Assembly: GCF_004217315.1 (NCBI RefSeq)
Contig: NZ_SGWR01000002.1
Coordinates: forward strand, 116,414-180,413
Direction of reading: 5' to 3'
DNA: 64,000 nucleotides
Source of the DNA: Corticibacter populi
Lineage (GTDB): Bacteria > Pseudomonadota > Gammaproteobacteria > Burkholderiales > Burkholderiaceae_C
Shown: positions 9,271 to 17,808 of the stretch, one piece after another
Position numbering within the stretch: the first letter of the stretch is position 1
Layout: every line of letters begins with the position of its first letter
Program-made: the position numbers and the translations under genes
Notes under the pieces: generated by a model
The model's input: only the letters and a program-made list of their open reading frames with translations
What the model was told of the DNA's origin: nothing
Databases searched by the model: none

Positions 9271-10760
9271 GATCAACATTGCTTGAGCCGGACTCGGTCA
9301 CGGATTCCTGGCGTTTCTTCTGGCACCTGAGCCATTTGCGGTTTGCACACGCGCTGGCGGCCTTGCCCACAGGCCACTGGCCCCGCAGCGGCTGGCAGAT
9401 GTGGGCCTGCTACCGGCTCGGCATGTATGCCACGGTGGCCAATGCTCGATGGGATGGTCTTCATGTCCATGGCGGCATGGCTTATGCGGTATCACTTGCT
9501 GCCTGTGGACGCCGGCAGGAAGCCCGTGCGGTGGTCAGTACCTTGCAGCATCTGCATGGTTTTGGTGCCACGCAATGGGTTACGCTCGCCGACGCGCTGG
9601 CCCCATTCATGCCGGATCTTGCGCTTTCCCTGCTGCGCACGCTGTCCGCCCGGCTCACGACTACGGTATCACCTGTCCTGCACATGGGGTTGCTTCTGCG
9701 ATGTGGCGAGGCGGATGCAGCGCGAGAGTTGCTTGAAGAGATGCAGCGGCCAGCGGCAAATGGCTCTATCTGGCAACAGCGCTTTCCCGAATTGCTGCTG
9801 CTGACGAGCAATGTGTTGGGCGATGCGCCTGCCAGCCAATTGGAGCGGCTCAATGCGTTCTGGGCTTGGCAAAAGCTGGCACCAGCGGTGCTGCTCAATC
9901 CAGATCAGCCTCCCAGTGCCGCCAACCTGCAGGCACGCAGTGATCTCACTCCCGTAGAAGGGCCGTTGGTCTCGGTGCTGATGACCGCCTTCAATGCCGG
10001 CCACCGTATCGAAGCATCCCTGCGAGGCCTGCTCCAGCAGACCTATCGCAACCTGGAAGTCATCGTCATCGAAGACGCAAGTACTGACAATACCAGGGCG
10101 GTGGTGCAAGCGATCAGCCAGCAGGATCCGCGTGTGCGGCTGCTGTCCATGTCACACAATGGCGGCACCTTCATGGCCAAGAATGAAGGGTTTGCAGTGG
10201 CGAGAGGGGAATTTGTGACCTGCCAGGATTCAGACGATTGGTCACACCCTCAACGCCTGGCGCTGCAGGTAGCTCCCTTGCTGAACAATCCGCACTTGGT
10301 GGCCACCACTTCACAGTGGGTGCGGATTCAGGAGGATGGCCTCTTCTATGCGCGCCCCGTGCATCCGCTCACGCGGCTCAATCCTGCCTCGCCACTGTTC
10401 CGCAAACAGCTTGTGCAAGCCCGCACCGGTCTTTGGGACACTGTTCGCACAGGTGCAGACAGTGAGTTTCACGCCCGGCTGAAGCTTGTTTTCGGCCGGC
10501 GCGCAATCAAGCGCCTGCCTTTGTTGCTGTCGCTGGGCGCACACCGCCCCGATTCACTGATGAATGCGCCGGAGACAGGCTACGATGCGAGTGGTTCTTC
10601 ACCGCAGCGGCTGGCATACTGGGAGGCGTGGTCTCGCTGGCATATTGCCAAGTTGCGTGCTGGAAGCACTCCGATCATGCCCCCTCCGCAATCGCCATTG
10701 CGACCATTCCCCATCCTTTCGGTGGCGATATGCCATTCAAGGGGAGCGGAGCCCATCTGA
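9267..10760 (+). CDS. Family 2 glycosyltransferase with helical N-terminal domain
   Basis: Up to 497 residues. The first ~230 are Ala/Leu-rich and helical, TPR-like. The GT2 domain starts near residue 234 ([16 protein letters not shown]) with [19 protein letters not shown] and the metal motif CQDSDDW. The start is uncertain: the TTG at 9267 overlaps the ugd stop, and a TTG at 9279 is also possible. The C-terminal half, with [26 protein letters not shown] and [12 protein letters not shown], resembles domain 3 of the 1112-residue enzyme, so the two are paralogs within one locus. Donor and acceptor are unknown. Confidence 0.88.
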   Translation: MRSTLLEPDSVTDSWRFFWHLSHLRFAHALAALPTGHWPRSGWQMWACYRLGMYATVANARWDGLHVHGGMAYAVSLAACGRRQEARAVVSTLQHLHGFGATQWVTLADALAPFMPDLALSLLRTLSARLTTTVSPVLHMGLLLRCGEADAARELLEEMQRPAANGSIWQQRFPELLLLTSNVLGDAPASQLERLNAFWAWQKLAPAVLLNPDQPPSAANLQARSDLTPVEGPLVSVLMTAFNAGHRIEASLRGLLQQTYRNLEVIVIEDASTDNTRAVVQAISQQDPRVRLLSMSHNGGTFMAKNEGFAVARGEFVTCQDSDDWSHPQRLALQVAPLLNNPHLVATTSQWVRIQEDGLFYARPVHPLTRLNPASPLFRKQLVQARTGLWDTVRTGADSEFHARLKLVFGRRAIKRLPLLLSLGAHRPDSLMNAPETGYDASGSSPQRLAYWEAWSRWHIAKLRAGSTPIMPPPQSPLRPFPILSVAICHSRGAEPI

Positions 10761-10831
10761 CTATCCGTTGACCTGATGGCCAAACCAATACCCTTTACTG
10801 GTATGTTGATCGATCTTATGAAGGCAAAGAA

Positions 10832-11536
10832 ATGCTGAATCACCTCAACCCCCACATGGCGCGCAAAGTGGTGATTTATGGTGCATCCGGTCATTCCAAG
10901 TCGATTGCATGCGGAATTCAAACTGGTACAGATGGTTGGGTGCAGATTGGCGCATTCATCGAAGACGGCGTGCTTGCCGGACAGAACCTGCTTGGGGTCC
11001 CAGTAATCGACTTTGAAAATTATCGCCTTCACCATCTCCATTTGCCTTGTCTGGTTGGCGTGGCACAGGCAAATAGCAAAAGATTGCTGGTTGAAAAAGT
11101 AACCACGGCTGGTGGCACTTTCCCAACACTTTTCAAACAGCAATCACCAGTTGGCGAGATTACTAGCGTTGGTGAAGGGACATTCATCAGTACCTTCAGC
11201 CATTTTGCCTATGGGGTCAATGTAGGGCGACACGTACAAATCATGCCTCTGTGCTCCATAGGACATGACGTTGTAATAGGGGACTTCGTAACGATTGCGC
11301 CTTCGGTCACGATCTCCGGTTACGTGACGATTGGAGACGATGCGTTTATCGGCGCAGGCGCCGTGATTGTGCAAGGTACCCCAGAGCGTCCCCTTACAAT
11401 TGGCAAGGGTGCCATGGTTTCTGCCGGCGCAGTCGTGACGAAGTCGATACCAGACAAGACTGTAGTCGCAGGGAATCCAGCTCGGACGCTGCGAGAGCTT
11501 GCTGCTGCCTCACGACCACGCAGAAGCCGCACATAA
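10832..11536 (+). CDS. NeuD/PglD-type sugar O- or N-acetyltransferase
   Basis: 234 residues. The N-terminal Rossmann-like half (VVIYGASGHSKSIA) is typical of the NeuD/PglD family. The C-terminal left-handed beta-helix of hexapeptide repeats starts near residue 100 (VGEGTFISTFSHFAYGVNVGRHVQIMP) and ends with the usual SAGAVVTKSIPDKTVVAGNPAR. Such trimers transfer acetyl from acetyl-CoA to an amino or hydroxyl group of a nucleotide sugar or polymer. With the DegT aminotransferase on the facing strand this could make an N-acetylated amino sugar, as PglD does after PglE, but the two genes are convergent rather than in one operon. The ATG at 10832 follows AAAGAA. MARKVVIYG nine residues in is an alternative start. 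Confidence 0.9.
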   Translation: MLNHLNPHMARKVVIYGASGHSKSIACGIQTGTDGWVQIGAFIEDGVLAGQNLLGVPVIDFENYRLHHLHLPCLVGVAQANSKRLLVEKVTTAGGTFPTLFKQQSPVGEITSVGEGTFISTFSHFAYGVNVGRHVQIMPLCSIGHDVVIGDFVTIAPSVTISGYVTIGDDAFIGAGAVIVQGTPERPLTIGKGAMVSAGAVVTKSIPDKTVVAGNPARTLRELAAASRPRRSRT

Positions 11537-11627
11537 TTCACACCTGTCCTTCTGTCGTTAACTTGCAGATTGCCTCGACTCTTTGAGCCGATATACAGAC
11601 GAGAGAAAAGGACTGATTAGCTGTCTC

Positions 11628-12782
11628 TTACAAGGCGGCGACTATGGCATCCAGTATTCTGGCCATTTTCACCTCGCTCAGATCTATGGCCACCGGCAAG
11701 CCAATCAGACAGCCTGAAATCAACGTCGTGTTTGGCAATTCATCCTTCGGACAGGAAGCATAGTATTGGTGGCTATGCAGCCCCCTGCCATACCAGTGTC
11801 GGCATTCGATCCGGTTGTGCTCCAAGCTTCGCACGATGCGGATGACAGCTTCGTCGCTAGGGCTTCGAAAAAGGACGTAGCAGGAAGCAACGCCGGGCGA
11901 AGCAAACAGCAACTCCTGCACCCCCCTGTTCATGGCAAGGCGCTGGTATTCGGCATGTACGGCACACCATGCTTTCTGCGTGCTTGCCCATTCATCAAGA
12001 CTGGCCAGCCCGACTGCGGCATGATACTCGCTGAGCTTGCCGTTGAAGCCGGGCGCGGTGGTTTCCCTTGAGCCGAAGAAGCCGAAGTTGGTGGCCTGGG
12101 CAACTTTGATGTACAGATCGGGAGTTGTTCCAATGACCAGACCGCCTTCCCCTGAAGAAAGGGTCTTGGTCGCCTGAAGACTGATGGCAACGGGGATGGT
12201 GCCAAGCAATTCCTGTGGACTTTGCGAGATGCTCTCGAATGCGGCTGCGGCATCGATGACGACGGGCACACCCGTCTTTTCCTTGAACAAGACCCACGGT
12301 GCCTGCTCGATGCGCCGCCCATATGCACACACGGCAACGACAAGACCGGCCTTGCCGATCATGGGGTGATTCAGCAATGCGTCCGCAGACAGCAGCCAGT
12401 CATCGGCTTCGATGTCCACGAAGTAAGGGGTGTAGCCGCAGCGTTGAACTGCGCTGGCAGTAGCGGAAAACGTATAGGAAGGCAGCAACGCATATGGCCG
12501 ATCGATGGAGGCCATGCCAGCAAAGGCGAGAATGGCCGCCTCGATGGCGGCCTGTCCACAGCTTGTGGCAGCCACCTGCACGGAGGGACCAAGCATCTGC
12601 GCAATCCTGCTCTCGAGATGACAGGTCAGCAGACCGCGATTGGAATACCAGCGGTTTTCATCGATCAGTTCCAGGTATGGAAGCAGACTGTGGGCACGGG
12701 GCAGCAGCGGCGAAAACGGCTGTATACCGCCTTCTGTGCTTTTTCCTCGCAGCAACTGCTCCCGGACGTTCGCATCAAGCAT
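11628..12782 (-). CDS. DegT/DnrJ/EryC1/StrS family PLP-dependent sugar aminotransferase
   Basis: 384 residues, the normal family length. The PLP lysine is in LQATKTLSSGEGGLVI, the expected KxxxxGEGG context. The phosphate/aldimine region TSCGQAAIEAAILA and the catalytic aspartate VVIDAAAAFES are also recognisable. The family converts nucleotide-bound keto sugars to amino sugars using glutamate. It is the last gene of a three-gene minus-strand operon after the GT61 and GT2 genes, 18 bp from the latter. No 4,6-dehydratase is in the window, so the keto-sugar source must be elsewhere. It converges with the acetyltransferase at 10832-11536 across 91 bp with no obvious hairpin. Confidence 0.9.
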   Translation of the reverse strand: MLDANVREQLLRGKSTEGGIQPFSPLLPRAHSLLPYLELIDENRWYSNRGLLTCHLESRIAQMLGPSVQVAATSCGQAAIEAAILAFAGMASIDRPYALLPSYTFSATASAVQRCGYTPYFVDIEADDWLLSADALLNHPMIGKAGLVVAVCAYGRRIEQAPWVLFKEKTGVPVVIDAAAAFESISQSPQELLGTIPVAISLQATKTLSSGEGGLVIGTTPDLYIKVAQATNFGFFGSRETTAPGFNGKLSEYHAAVGLASLDEWASTQKAWCAVHAEYQRLAMNRGVQELLFASPGVASCYVLFRSPSDEAVIRIVRSLEHNRIECRHWYGRGLHSHQYYASCPKDELPNTTLISGCLIGLPVAIDLSEVKMARILDAIVAAL

Positions 12783-12800
12783 GGCGATCTCCGGTTTCCG

Positions 12801-13676
12801 CTACTTTGCGTTCAGCAGGTCGTCAGCCGAGAACAGGATTCCGGCGCCGAGAAGATGGTCAATATCGGCTTGCGTGAATACGCTCTTCTCGAACTCATCG
12901 TCCAATTTCCCCTCATCCTCGAGTTGCAACCATCTGCGCCAATGCCAGCCTTGGTAGGAACCTGCCGCTTCTCTATGCACGCCAAGCAATCTGCGAATAT
13001 TCCGCAGCTTGCGCTGGAACCTTGGTTTGGTAGTGAATGGAAGATGGGCAATAAGAATGTCCGAAGATGTGCTCTTTCTGACCAAGCGCGAGTCAGCAAC
13101 GATGACGTCGTGGGCCCCGGCCCTGATGGTGCCGATGAAGCTCGGCCGCGCCATGGCCTTGGGAACTGCCGACATCAGGACCCAGGCCTGATTGGGGTTC
13201 TCCAGCATGAACTCCTTCTTTCGCTCAACATCCTGGTTCAGCAACAGAACCTTGCCGTAGTTGGCGGGCACCATCGGATCAGGTGCGTATGGGCCCTCCA
13301 TGCTGATGGGAATATTGAAGCGCCTGACCAGCAGGATGTCGTTGTGGTGAAGTTCCTCGCAATCGGCAAGGCGACCATTTCGTGGCAGCCAGAACTCATC
13401 GGCATCGAGGAAGATGGTCCAGTCGACGTTGGCACTTTTGACGAGCGCCACTTGCGCACGCGCCCAGGTTTCACCGTTGTCAGGCTCCTCGTCACTGCAC
13501 CTGAACAGCCAGAAATCATCCTTCGAGCGCAAGCGTTCCATGTATTCATAGGTTCCATCGGTGGAACCTGCATCACAGGCGATGATGAGATCGACGCCAA
13601 TGCGTCTCAGATGCTCGATGGCTGGGCCGACGAGTTCAACCTCGTCGCGCACACCCAAGCATGCGGCGATTCTCAT
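12801..13676 (-). CDS. Family 2-like glycosyltransferase (GT92/Glyco_tranf_2_4 type)
   Basis: 291 residues from the ATG at 13676, chosen because it overlaps the preceding stop by four bases (ATGA), the usual coupling. An upstream ATG seven codons earlier is less likely. The N-terminus RIAACLGVRDEVELVGPAIEHLRRIGVDLIIACDAGSTDGT has the drifted GT-A motifs of the PF13704-type group. The metal motif is FLDADEFW. The C-terminal part is basic and helical, with KPRFQRKLRNIRRLLG. It probably adds one sugar of the repeat unit. Second gene of the minus-strand operon. Confidence 0.87.
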   Translation of the reverse strand: MRIAACLGVRDEVELVGPAIEHLRRIGVDLIIACDAGSTDGTYEYMERLRSKDDFWLFRCSDEEPDNGETWARAQVALVKSANVDWTIFLDADEFWLPRNGRLADCEELHHNDILLVRRFNIPISMEGPYAPDPMVPANYGKVLLLNQDVERKKEFMLENPNQAWVLMSAVPKAMARPSFIGTIRAGAHDVIVADSRLVRKSTSSDILIAHLPFTTKPRFQRKLRNIRRLLGVHREAAGSYQGWHWRRWLQLEDEGKLDDEFEKSVFTQADIDHLLGAGILFSADDLLNAK

Positions 13677-15847
13677 TGTTTGTCTCCTGCCAGCCATTGA
13701 TGAAGAAAGTGGGCGAACTCGACAGATGCCGGAGTCTGTGGGCTGTCTTCGTCCACCACGGGAGCGGCCATACCGAGCCCAAGCGCATGAGCAACCGGAG
13801 CAAGCGCTGCAAGAGTCGCTTCGCAGGGCTCCGTGAATGCGATGCGCCCTCCCTCCCGCATGAACAGCGCCAGCAGTGCCGTGGCAGTATGCGGGACAAG
13901 GACGTGAGAAGCGTTGCGAAGCGCCACGATCTGTTCATTGAAAGTCATGCCTGCGGGGTCGATGGCCTGGAACCCGCGGGCTTGCGCAATGGTCCTGTTG
14001 AGGAGCTGGTCGTAGTAGGCGCCTCCCTGCAGGGAGGCATCCTCGATGAAAATCCGTGTCCCTGGCGCTTGTGTTTCGGGAGTAAGGTCGATCCCGGCAC
14101 ATTCGGAAGGCTGGACCGGACTGGTCAGCCCTCTGACAAACGCACCGAGAACATCTGGAGGCGTCGCCAGACGGACCCATCGCGGTGCAGAATTCGCCGG
14201 AGCAGGCACAAACCGGAACTTCCAGAGCCTGGCAACCTGGCAGGCGCCGCGCCCACTCAAGCCGATGGGAACGGGTTGCGACTGTGCCCCGCCCATGAGT
14301 GTCGCCGCCGCTTCGGCTGCGCTTTTCTTGCTGGCAAGCGAGGCGCCGACATTGTCATCGTCGTCAAGCAGGACAGGCACCCTGGAATGGATAATGCCGG
14401 CACGCAGGGCCTGCGCCCATGGAATCAGTTCGTGCAGCATCCAATGGGCAAGATTGCCCCGGACGGAACTGGTGAGGGTGACGGCATCGACCATGGAAAG
14501 GACGGGCTCCATCGCCGCGTCCAGCGCGCACACGGGCATGTCCTGATCTTCAGCGGATGCCTCCGGCCCCTCTACTGCCGAGCCTGCCATGACGAAATGC
14601 GGCTCATGGCCATCCTCGACAGCCTGCCGTTCCCCATAGAATCTGCCGCCGCGCACGATGATGGACGACTGGGGAATGACGATGGCATCTTCGATTCGCA
14701 GCGCCGAGAGGCCCATGCCTCCTCCGCCCTGCCCGCCTGGCGATGCAGCCAATTCATCAATACCGGCCAGTACATGAGGAGCCGAGGCAGCCTTGTCGAC
14801 GCTGAAAAAAACGGGAAACTCGGCAATGGCCTTGTGCACCCCGATTTTTCGGGCCAGACCATTGCGCAGCAGGGATCGGCCTATCGCACTTGCGCGGATG
14901 GCCGCTCGAATGATCTCTGCATCCATATCGAGTGCATGCGCCTTGGCAGCCTGCTGCTTCGTTGATTTGGATATCGGGAATCGGGTGTTGTCGGGGTATG
15001 CCTTGGATGGCTTCTGCGGAGAACCAGGAATGTCCTTGCCGTCCGGAAACCGGATGGAGATCTCTGAATCAGGGTCGATGGAGTGCCGGAACTCGTGATA
15101 GAAGACAGCTTCGGTGGACGTCGTGAAGTCGGCCAGTCTCGCACGATGGATGTCGGCACGAATGGTCGCCACCGGCTCGCCATCAACAAACACGTCCAGG
15201 CTGGTTTGCTTGCCCTCGAACAGGGCCCACCCCGTGACATGCGCAATCGAGCAGAACTCGAGGTGACCTTCGTAAGCATCCGGCGTCGCCGGCGAGCGGC
15301 GCAGCGGCGTGCCATCCATGAACTGTACCGAGACGCTTTTCTGCGAGTCGATCGCGGCAGGGAAACGGTAGTGAAAGCCACCTGCGGATAAGCCACGCGC
15401 CTCCATAGCCGAGCTTTTCTGGTCGCAGCGAACAACTGCCAGAACCGTCTCGCCAACGCTGATCTGCACCATGGCTGGTTGACCGCCCGTCAATGCCCAC
15501 CCGCCGACGCCGCTGACATTGCAGCGTGTAATCCAGCCCTCGTTGATGTCTGCCCGACGCGGCGACCCTTTGACAGACTGGCCACCATTGCGGTAGCGCA
15601 GCACGACTTGGGCTCCCGACGGCACACCTTCCGGGAGCGGCTGTGAAAAGCCTGCGTTCGCAGGTTGACCCCGGCGCGCCAAATCCGCCCGGTGCTGGGA
15701 GCAGGTGAAACTGGCTATAAATCGTCCGTCTACCAGAACCTCCAACTCCGCCGGCATGCCATCGGCAGCCGCCCACCCGGAGATATGGGTCGTTGAACAG
15801 GAGTCGAACCACCCGTCCAGTTTCGTTTGGTCATCTTTCAAACCCAT
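13673..15847 (-). CDS. GT61-family glycosyltransferase with three N-terminal ~90-residue repeats
   Basis: 724 residues from the ATG at 15847, preferred over an upstream ATG at 15904 because GAGAAGG sits just before it. Residues ~10-100, 102-190 and 192-281 are three repeats of one beta-rich module. Each opens with a Gly-aromatic pair and a Cys (DGWFDSC, EGWITRC, EGHLEFC), followed by GWA and a VDG/VGE turn, and ends near GSP or RSP. The C-terminal half matches GT61 (DUF563): VRGNLAHWMLHELIPW, a conserved arginine in APGTRIFIED, and MTFNEQIVALRNASHVLVPHTATALLALFM. The repeats may bind polysaccharide or position the enzyme. First gene of the operon GT61-GT2-aminotransferase. Confidence 0.85.
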   Translation of the reverse strand: MGLKDDQTKLDGWFDSCSTTHISGWAAADGMPAELEVLVDGRFIASFTCSQHRADLARRGQPANAGFSQPLPEGVPSGAQVVLRYRNGGQSVKGSPRRADINEGWITRCNVSGVGGWALTGGQPAMVQISVGETVLAVVRCDQKSSAMEARGLSAGGFHYRFPAAIDSQKSVSVQFMDGTPLRRSPATPDAYEGHLEFCSIAHVTGWALFEGKQTSLDVFVDGEPVATIRADIHRARLADFTTSTEAVFYHEFRHSIDPDSEISIRFPDGKDIPGSPQKPSKAYPDNTRFPISKSTKQQAAKAHALDMDAEIIRAAIRASAIGRSLLRNGLARKIGVHKAIAEFPVFFSVDKAASAPHVLAGIDELAASPGGQGGGGMGLSALRIEDAIVIPQSSIIVRGGRFYGERQAVEDGHEPHFVMAGSAVEGPEASAEDQDMPVCALDAAMEPVLSMVDAVTLTSSVRGNLAHWMLHELIPWAQALRAGIIHSRVPVLLDDDDNVGASLASKKSAAEAAATLMGGAQSQPVPIGLSGRGACQVARLWKFRFVPAPANSAPRWVRLATPPDVLGAFVRGLTSPVQPSECAGIDLTPETQAPGTRIFIEDASLQGGAYYDQLLNRTIAQARGFQAIDPAGMTFNEQIVALRNASHVLVPHTATALLALFMREGGRIAFTEPCEATLAALAPVAHALGLGMAAPVVDEDSPQTPASVEFAHFLHQWLAGDKQ

Positions 15848-15891
15848 GCCCTTCTCGCGTTCAGTAACAAGCTCAAGGTTGCTGATTAATC

Positions 15892-15914
15892 TTGTCCGAC
15901 ACAATCTCGGACAA
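15892..15914. promoter_or_regulatory. Perfect 8-bp inverted repeat upstream of the GT61 operon
   Basis: TTGTCCGA (15892-15899) and TCGGACAA (15907-15914) with a 7-base spacer, 45 bp before the ATG at 15847. It could be a regulator operator or a 5'-leader hairpin. No tract of T follows, so a terminator is unlikely. Confidence 0.4.
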
Positions 15915-16778
15915 CTGGCTCCATTTGTTAACGATATTCACCTGGTGCCCGTTACTCCTGCTCGCTCGCCGCTCGCAGCGTTGTCAACATGCCTCAGCCT
16001 CGGCGCGCAGAATATGCGAAAAGGCTCAGAACCTGTTCACGATCTTTCTGTGGGACATGCAGGAGGTCAAAGTGCAATGGGCAAGACGCCCGTCGCCGCC
16101 CGGTGTGTTGTGACCTCCTGCCCTTCGGGTTGTCCCGTCAGGCGCGCGTTGCGGCGTTACAAACCATCGCCGGGGCAAGTCACCAAATATAACAATTGGA
16201 TCAAGATTGACAAATACCTGAAAATTGGTAATTTCCACCAACTTCTCGCCTTGCGCTTCGTCTTGTTCACAACAACTTACTGGAGGCACTCAGCGGCGCT
16301 GCGGCCTGACATGCCGTGGATCCATGAAAGCCAGCAGCGCTTGGAACCTGTTCAGATGATCCGGGAGCAAAAGGTCGATGCAACCGATGGCTGCATCCGC
16401 TTCGTGCGCGCTTGCAAAAGAGTGAGGGCCCGGTGCAACCAGGGCATCCCTACCAAGGTCTGGGCCGCACCTTGGTGCTTGTCGCTTTTCTGCCAAAAAC
16501 ATCGTAACGTTCTTTGTTACATTACGGCATGAAGTCAAGCCTTCGTGTGGCCGAATCACAGGCGATACTCGGCACTTGGCGGCAATATGCCGCAATCTGA
16601 CGCCGGAGAAACACTGGTGGAATTTCTTGTCGAAGACTCACTTGAACGGAATCGCCTCGTTCACCACAAGGTTTCGAAGCAGCGCAAGCTCACCCAATGT
16701 CCATCCCGCAGTGCACAAAATGAGAACAGGCTGCGTTTTGACGCAAAATTGATTCCATTCCCATTCTGAAGATTTCGC
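15915..16778. other. Long intergenic region between the GT61 operon and galU
   Basis: This divergent gap holds the truncated dispersed repeat at 16025-16185. From 16186 to 16778 I see no convincing gene: the short open frames there do not resemble a known protein and lack start signals. A second short match to the repeat end (AACCTGTTCA) lies near 16346. A partial palindrome, GTAAC-gttcttt-GTTAC, is near 16505. TTGACG near 16738 could be a -35 for galU, but the paired -10 is poor. Confidence 0.6.
16025..16185 (+). repeat. Dispersed repeat, copy A (right end lost)
   Basis: It begins CTCAGAACCTGTTCACGATC, as copy B at 19483 does, and shares the core CCTCCTGCCCTTCGGGTTGT plus the following GTCCCGnCAGGCGCGCG. 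Similarity to copy B fades near 16185 and no right terminal inverted repeat is found, so this is a truncated copy. Some bases between the left end and the core differ by insertion. Confidence 0.7.
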
Positions 16779-17657
16779 ATGAGTACAACGCAAAGAATCA
16801 ACAAGGCCGTATTTCCCGTTGCCGGTTTCGGCACCCGCTTCCTGCCCGCAACCAAGGCCCAACCCAAGGAGATGCTGACAGTGGTGGACAAGCCGCTGAT
16901 CCAGTATGCGGTCGAAGAAGCCTACGACGCCGGCATCCGCCACATGATCTTCGTCAACGGACGCAACAAGCGCGCCATCGAGGACCACTTCGATACCGCC
17001 TACGAGCTGGAGCATGAACTGGAAGCCGCCAACAAGCAGGCATTGCTGAGCGTGCTGCATGGCATCGTGCCAAGCGACATGGAATGCTCCTTCGTGCGCC
17101 AGCCTCGCATGCTGGGCCTGGGTCACGCGGTTCTGTGCGCCCGCCATGTGGTCGGCAACGATCCGTTTGCCGTGCTGCTGGCCGATGACTTGATGGTGGC
17201 TACCCCCTCCGTCACGGCCCAGATGGTGCGCGAGTTCGACAAGGTGCAGGGCCCGCTGCTAGCGGTGCAGGAGGTGCCGCTGGATCAGGTCAACCGCTAT
17301 GGCATCGTGGCCGGCCCGTCGGCCGGTGAACGCCTCACGCGCATCGAGCAGATCATCGAAAAACCCAAACCGGAGAATGCGCCTTCGACCATCGCGGTGG
17401 CTGGCCGTTACGTACTTACGCCGGACATCTTCGACATACTGGCAAACCAGCCCAAGGGCGCCGGCGGTGAAATTCAGCTCACCGACGCGATTGCCACCCT
17501 GGCCAAGCGCCGCTATGCCTATGCCTACACCTATGAAGGCAAGCGCTACGACTGCGGCAGTAAGGAAGGTTTTCTGCAAGCGACCGTGGAGTTGGGCCTG
17601 CAGCACCCGCAGGTGGGCGGCTTCCTGCGTGAGTACCTGAAGACCTTGGATCTGTAA
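16779..17657 (+). CDS. galU: UTP-glucose-1-phosphate uridylyltransferase
   Basis: 292 residues, standard GalU length. The nucleotidyltransferase loop [19 protein letters not shown] is followed by [20 protein letters not shown]. Then come [12 protein letters not shown], the metal-binding [16 protein letters not shown] and the C-terminal [15 protein letters not shown]. It makes UDP-Glc from UTP and Glc-1-P, the substrate of Ugd and, through epimerisation, of the Glf branch. So it feeds the polysaccharide genes on its left. pgi follows on the same strand after 151 bp. Confidence 0.97.
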   Translation: MSTTQRINKAVFPVAGFGTRFLPATKAQPKEMLTVVDKPLIQYAVEEAYDAGIRHMIFVNGRNKRAIEDHFDTAYELEHELEAANKQALLSVLHGIVPSDMECSFVRQPRMLGLGHAVLCARHVVGNDPFAVLLADDLMVATPSVTAQMVREFDKVQGPLLAVQEVPLDQVNRYGIVAGPSAGERLTRIEQIIEKPKPENAPSTIAVAGRYVLTPDIFDILANQPKGAGGEIQLTDAIATLAKRRYAYAYTYEGKRYDCGSKEGFLQATVELGLQHPQVGGFLREYLKTLDL

Positions 17658-17808
17658 TCAGCCCGGATGGCAGCTCGGATAAGCCTTCCATGCCGTCTTG
17701 ACCTGCGCTCATCCACCGGACGAGTCTTCGCAAGCCGGTGCATTCCCCGTAATGGTCAACCGGCGCTGGCCGGCCACGTTGAATAGCCAATCTGACGCAA
17801 AACACCGC

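Noticed and set aside
16330-16360. Third terminal-repeat-like match (GGAACCTGTTCAGATGATC) near copy A
   Set aside because: Only about ten contiguous bases match and no partner end or core is near; may be chance or a decayed remnant.
16290-16595. 101-codon minus-strand frame in the galU upstream region
   Set aside because: No ribosome-binding site, no recognisable family and no coding-type third-position bias that I can see.
15700-16600. Search for an ops/JUMPstart element (RfaH-type) before the polysaccharide genes
   Set aside because: No GGCGGTAG-type element seen; the promoter of the main operon probably lies left of the window.
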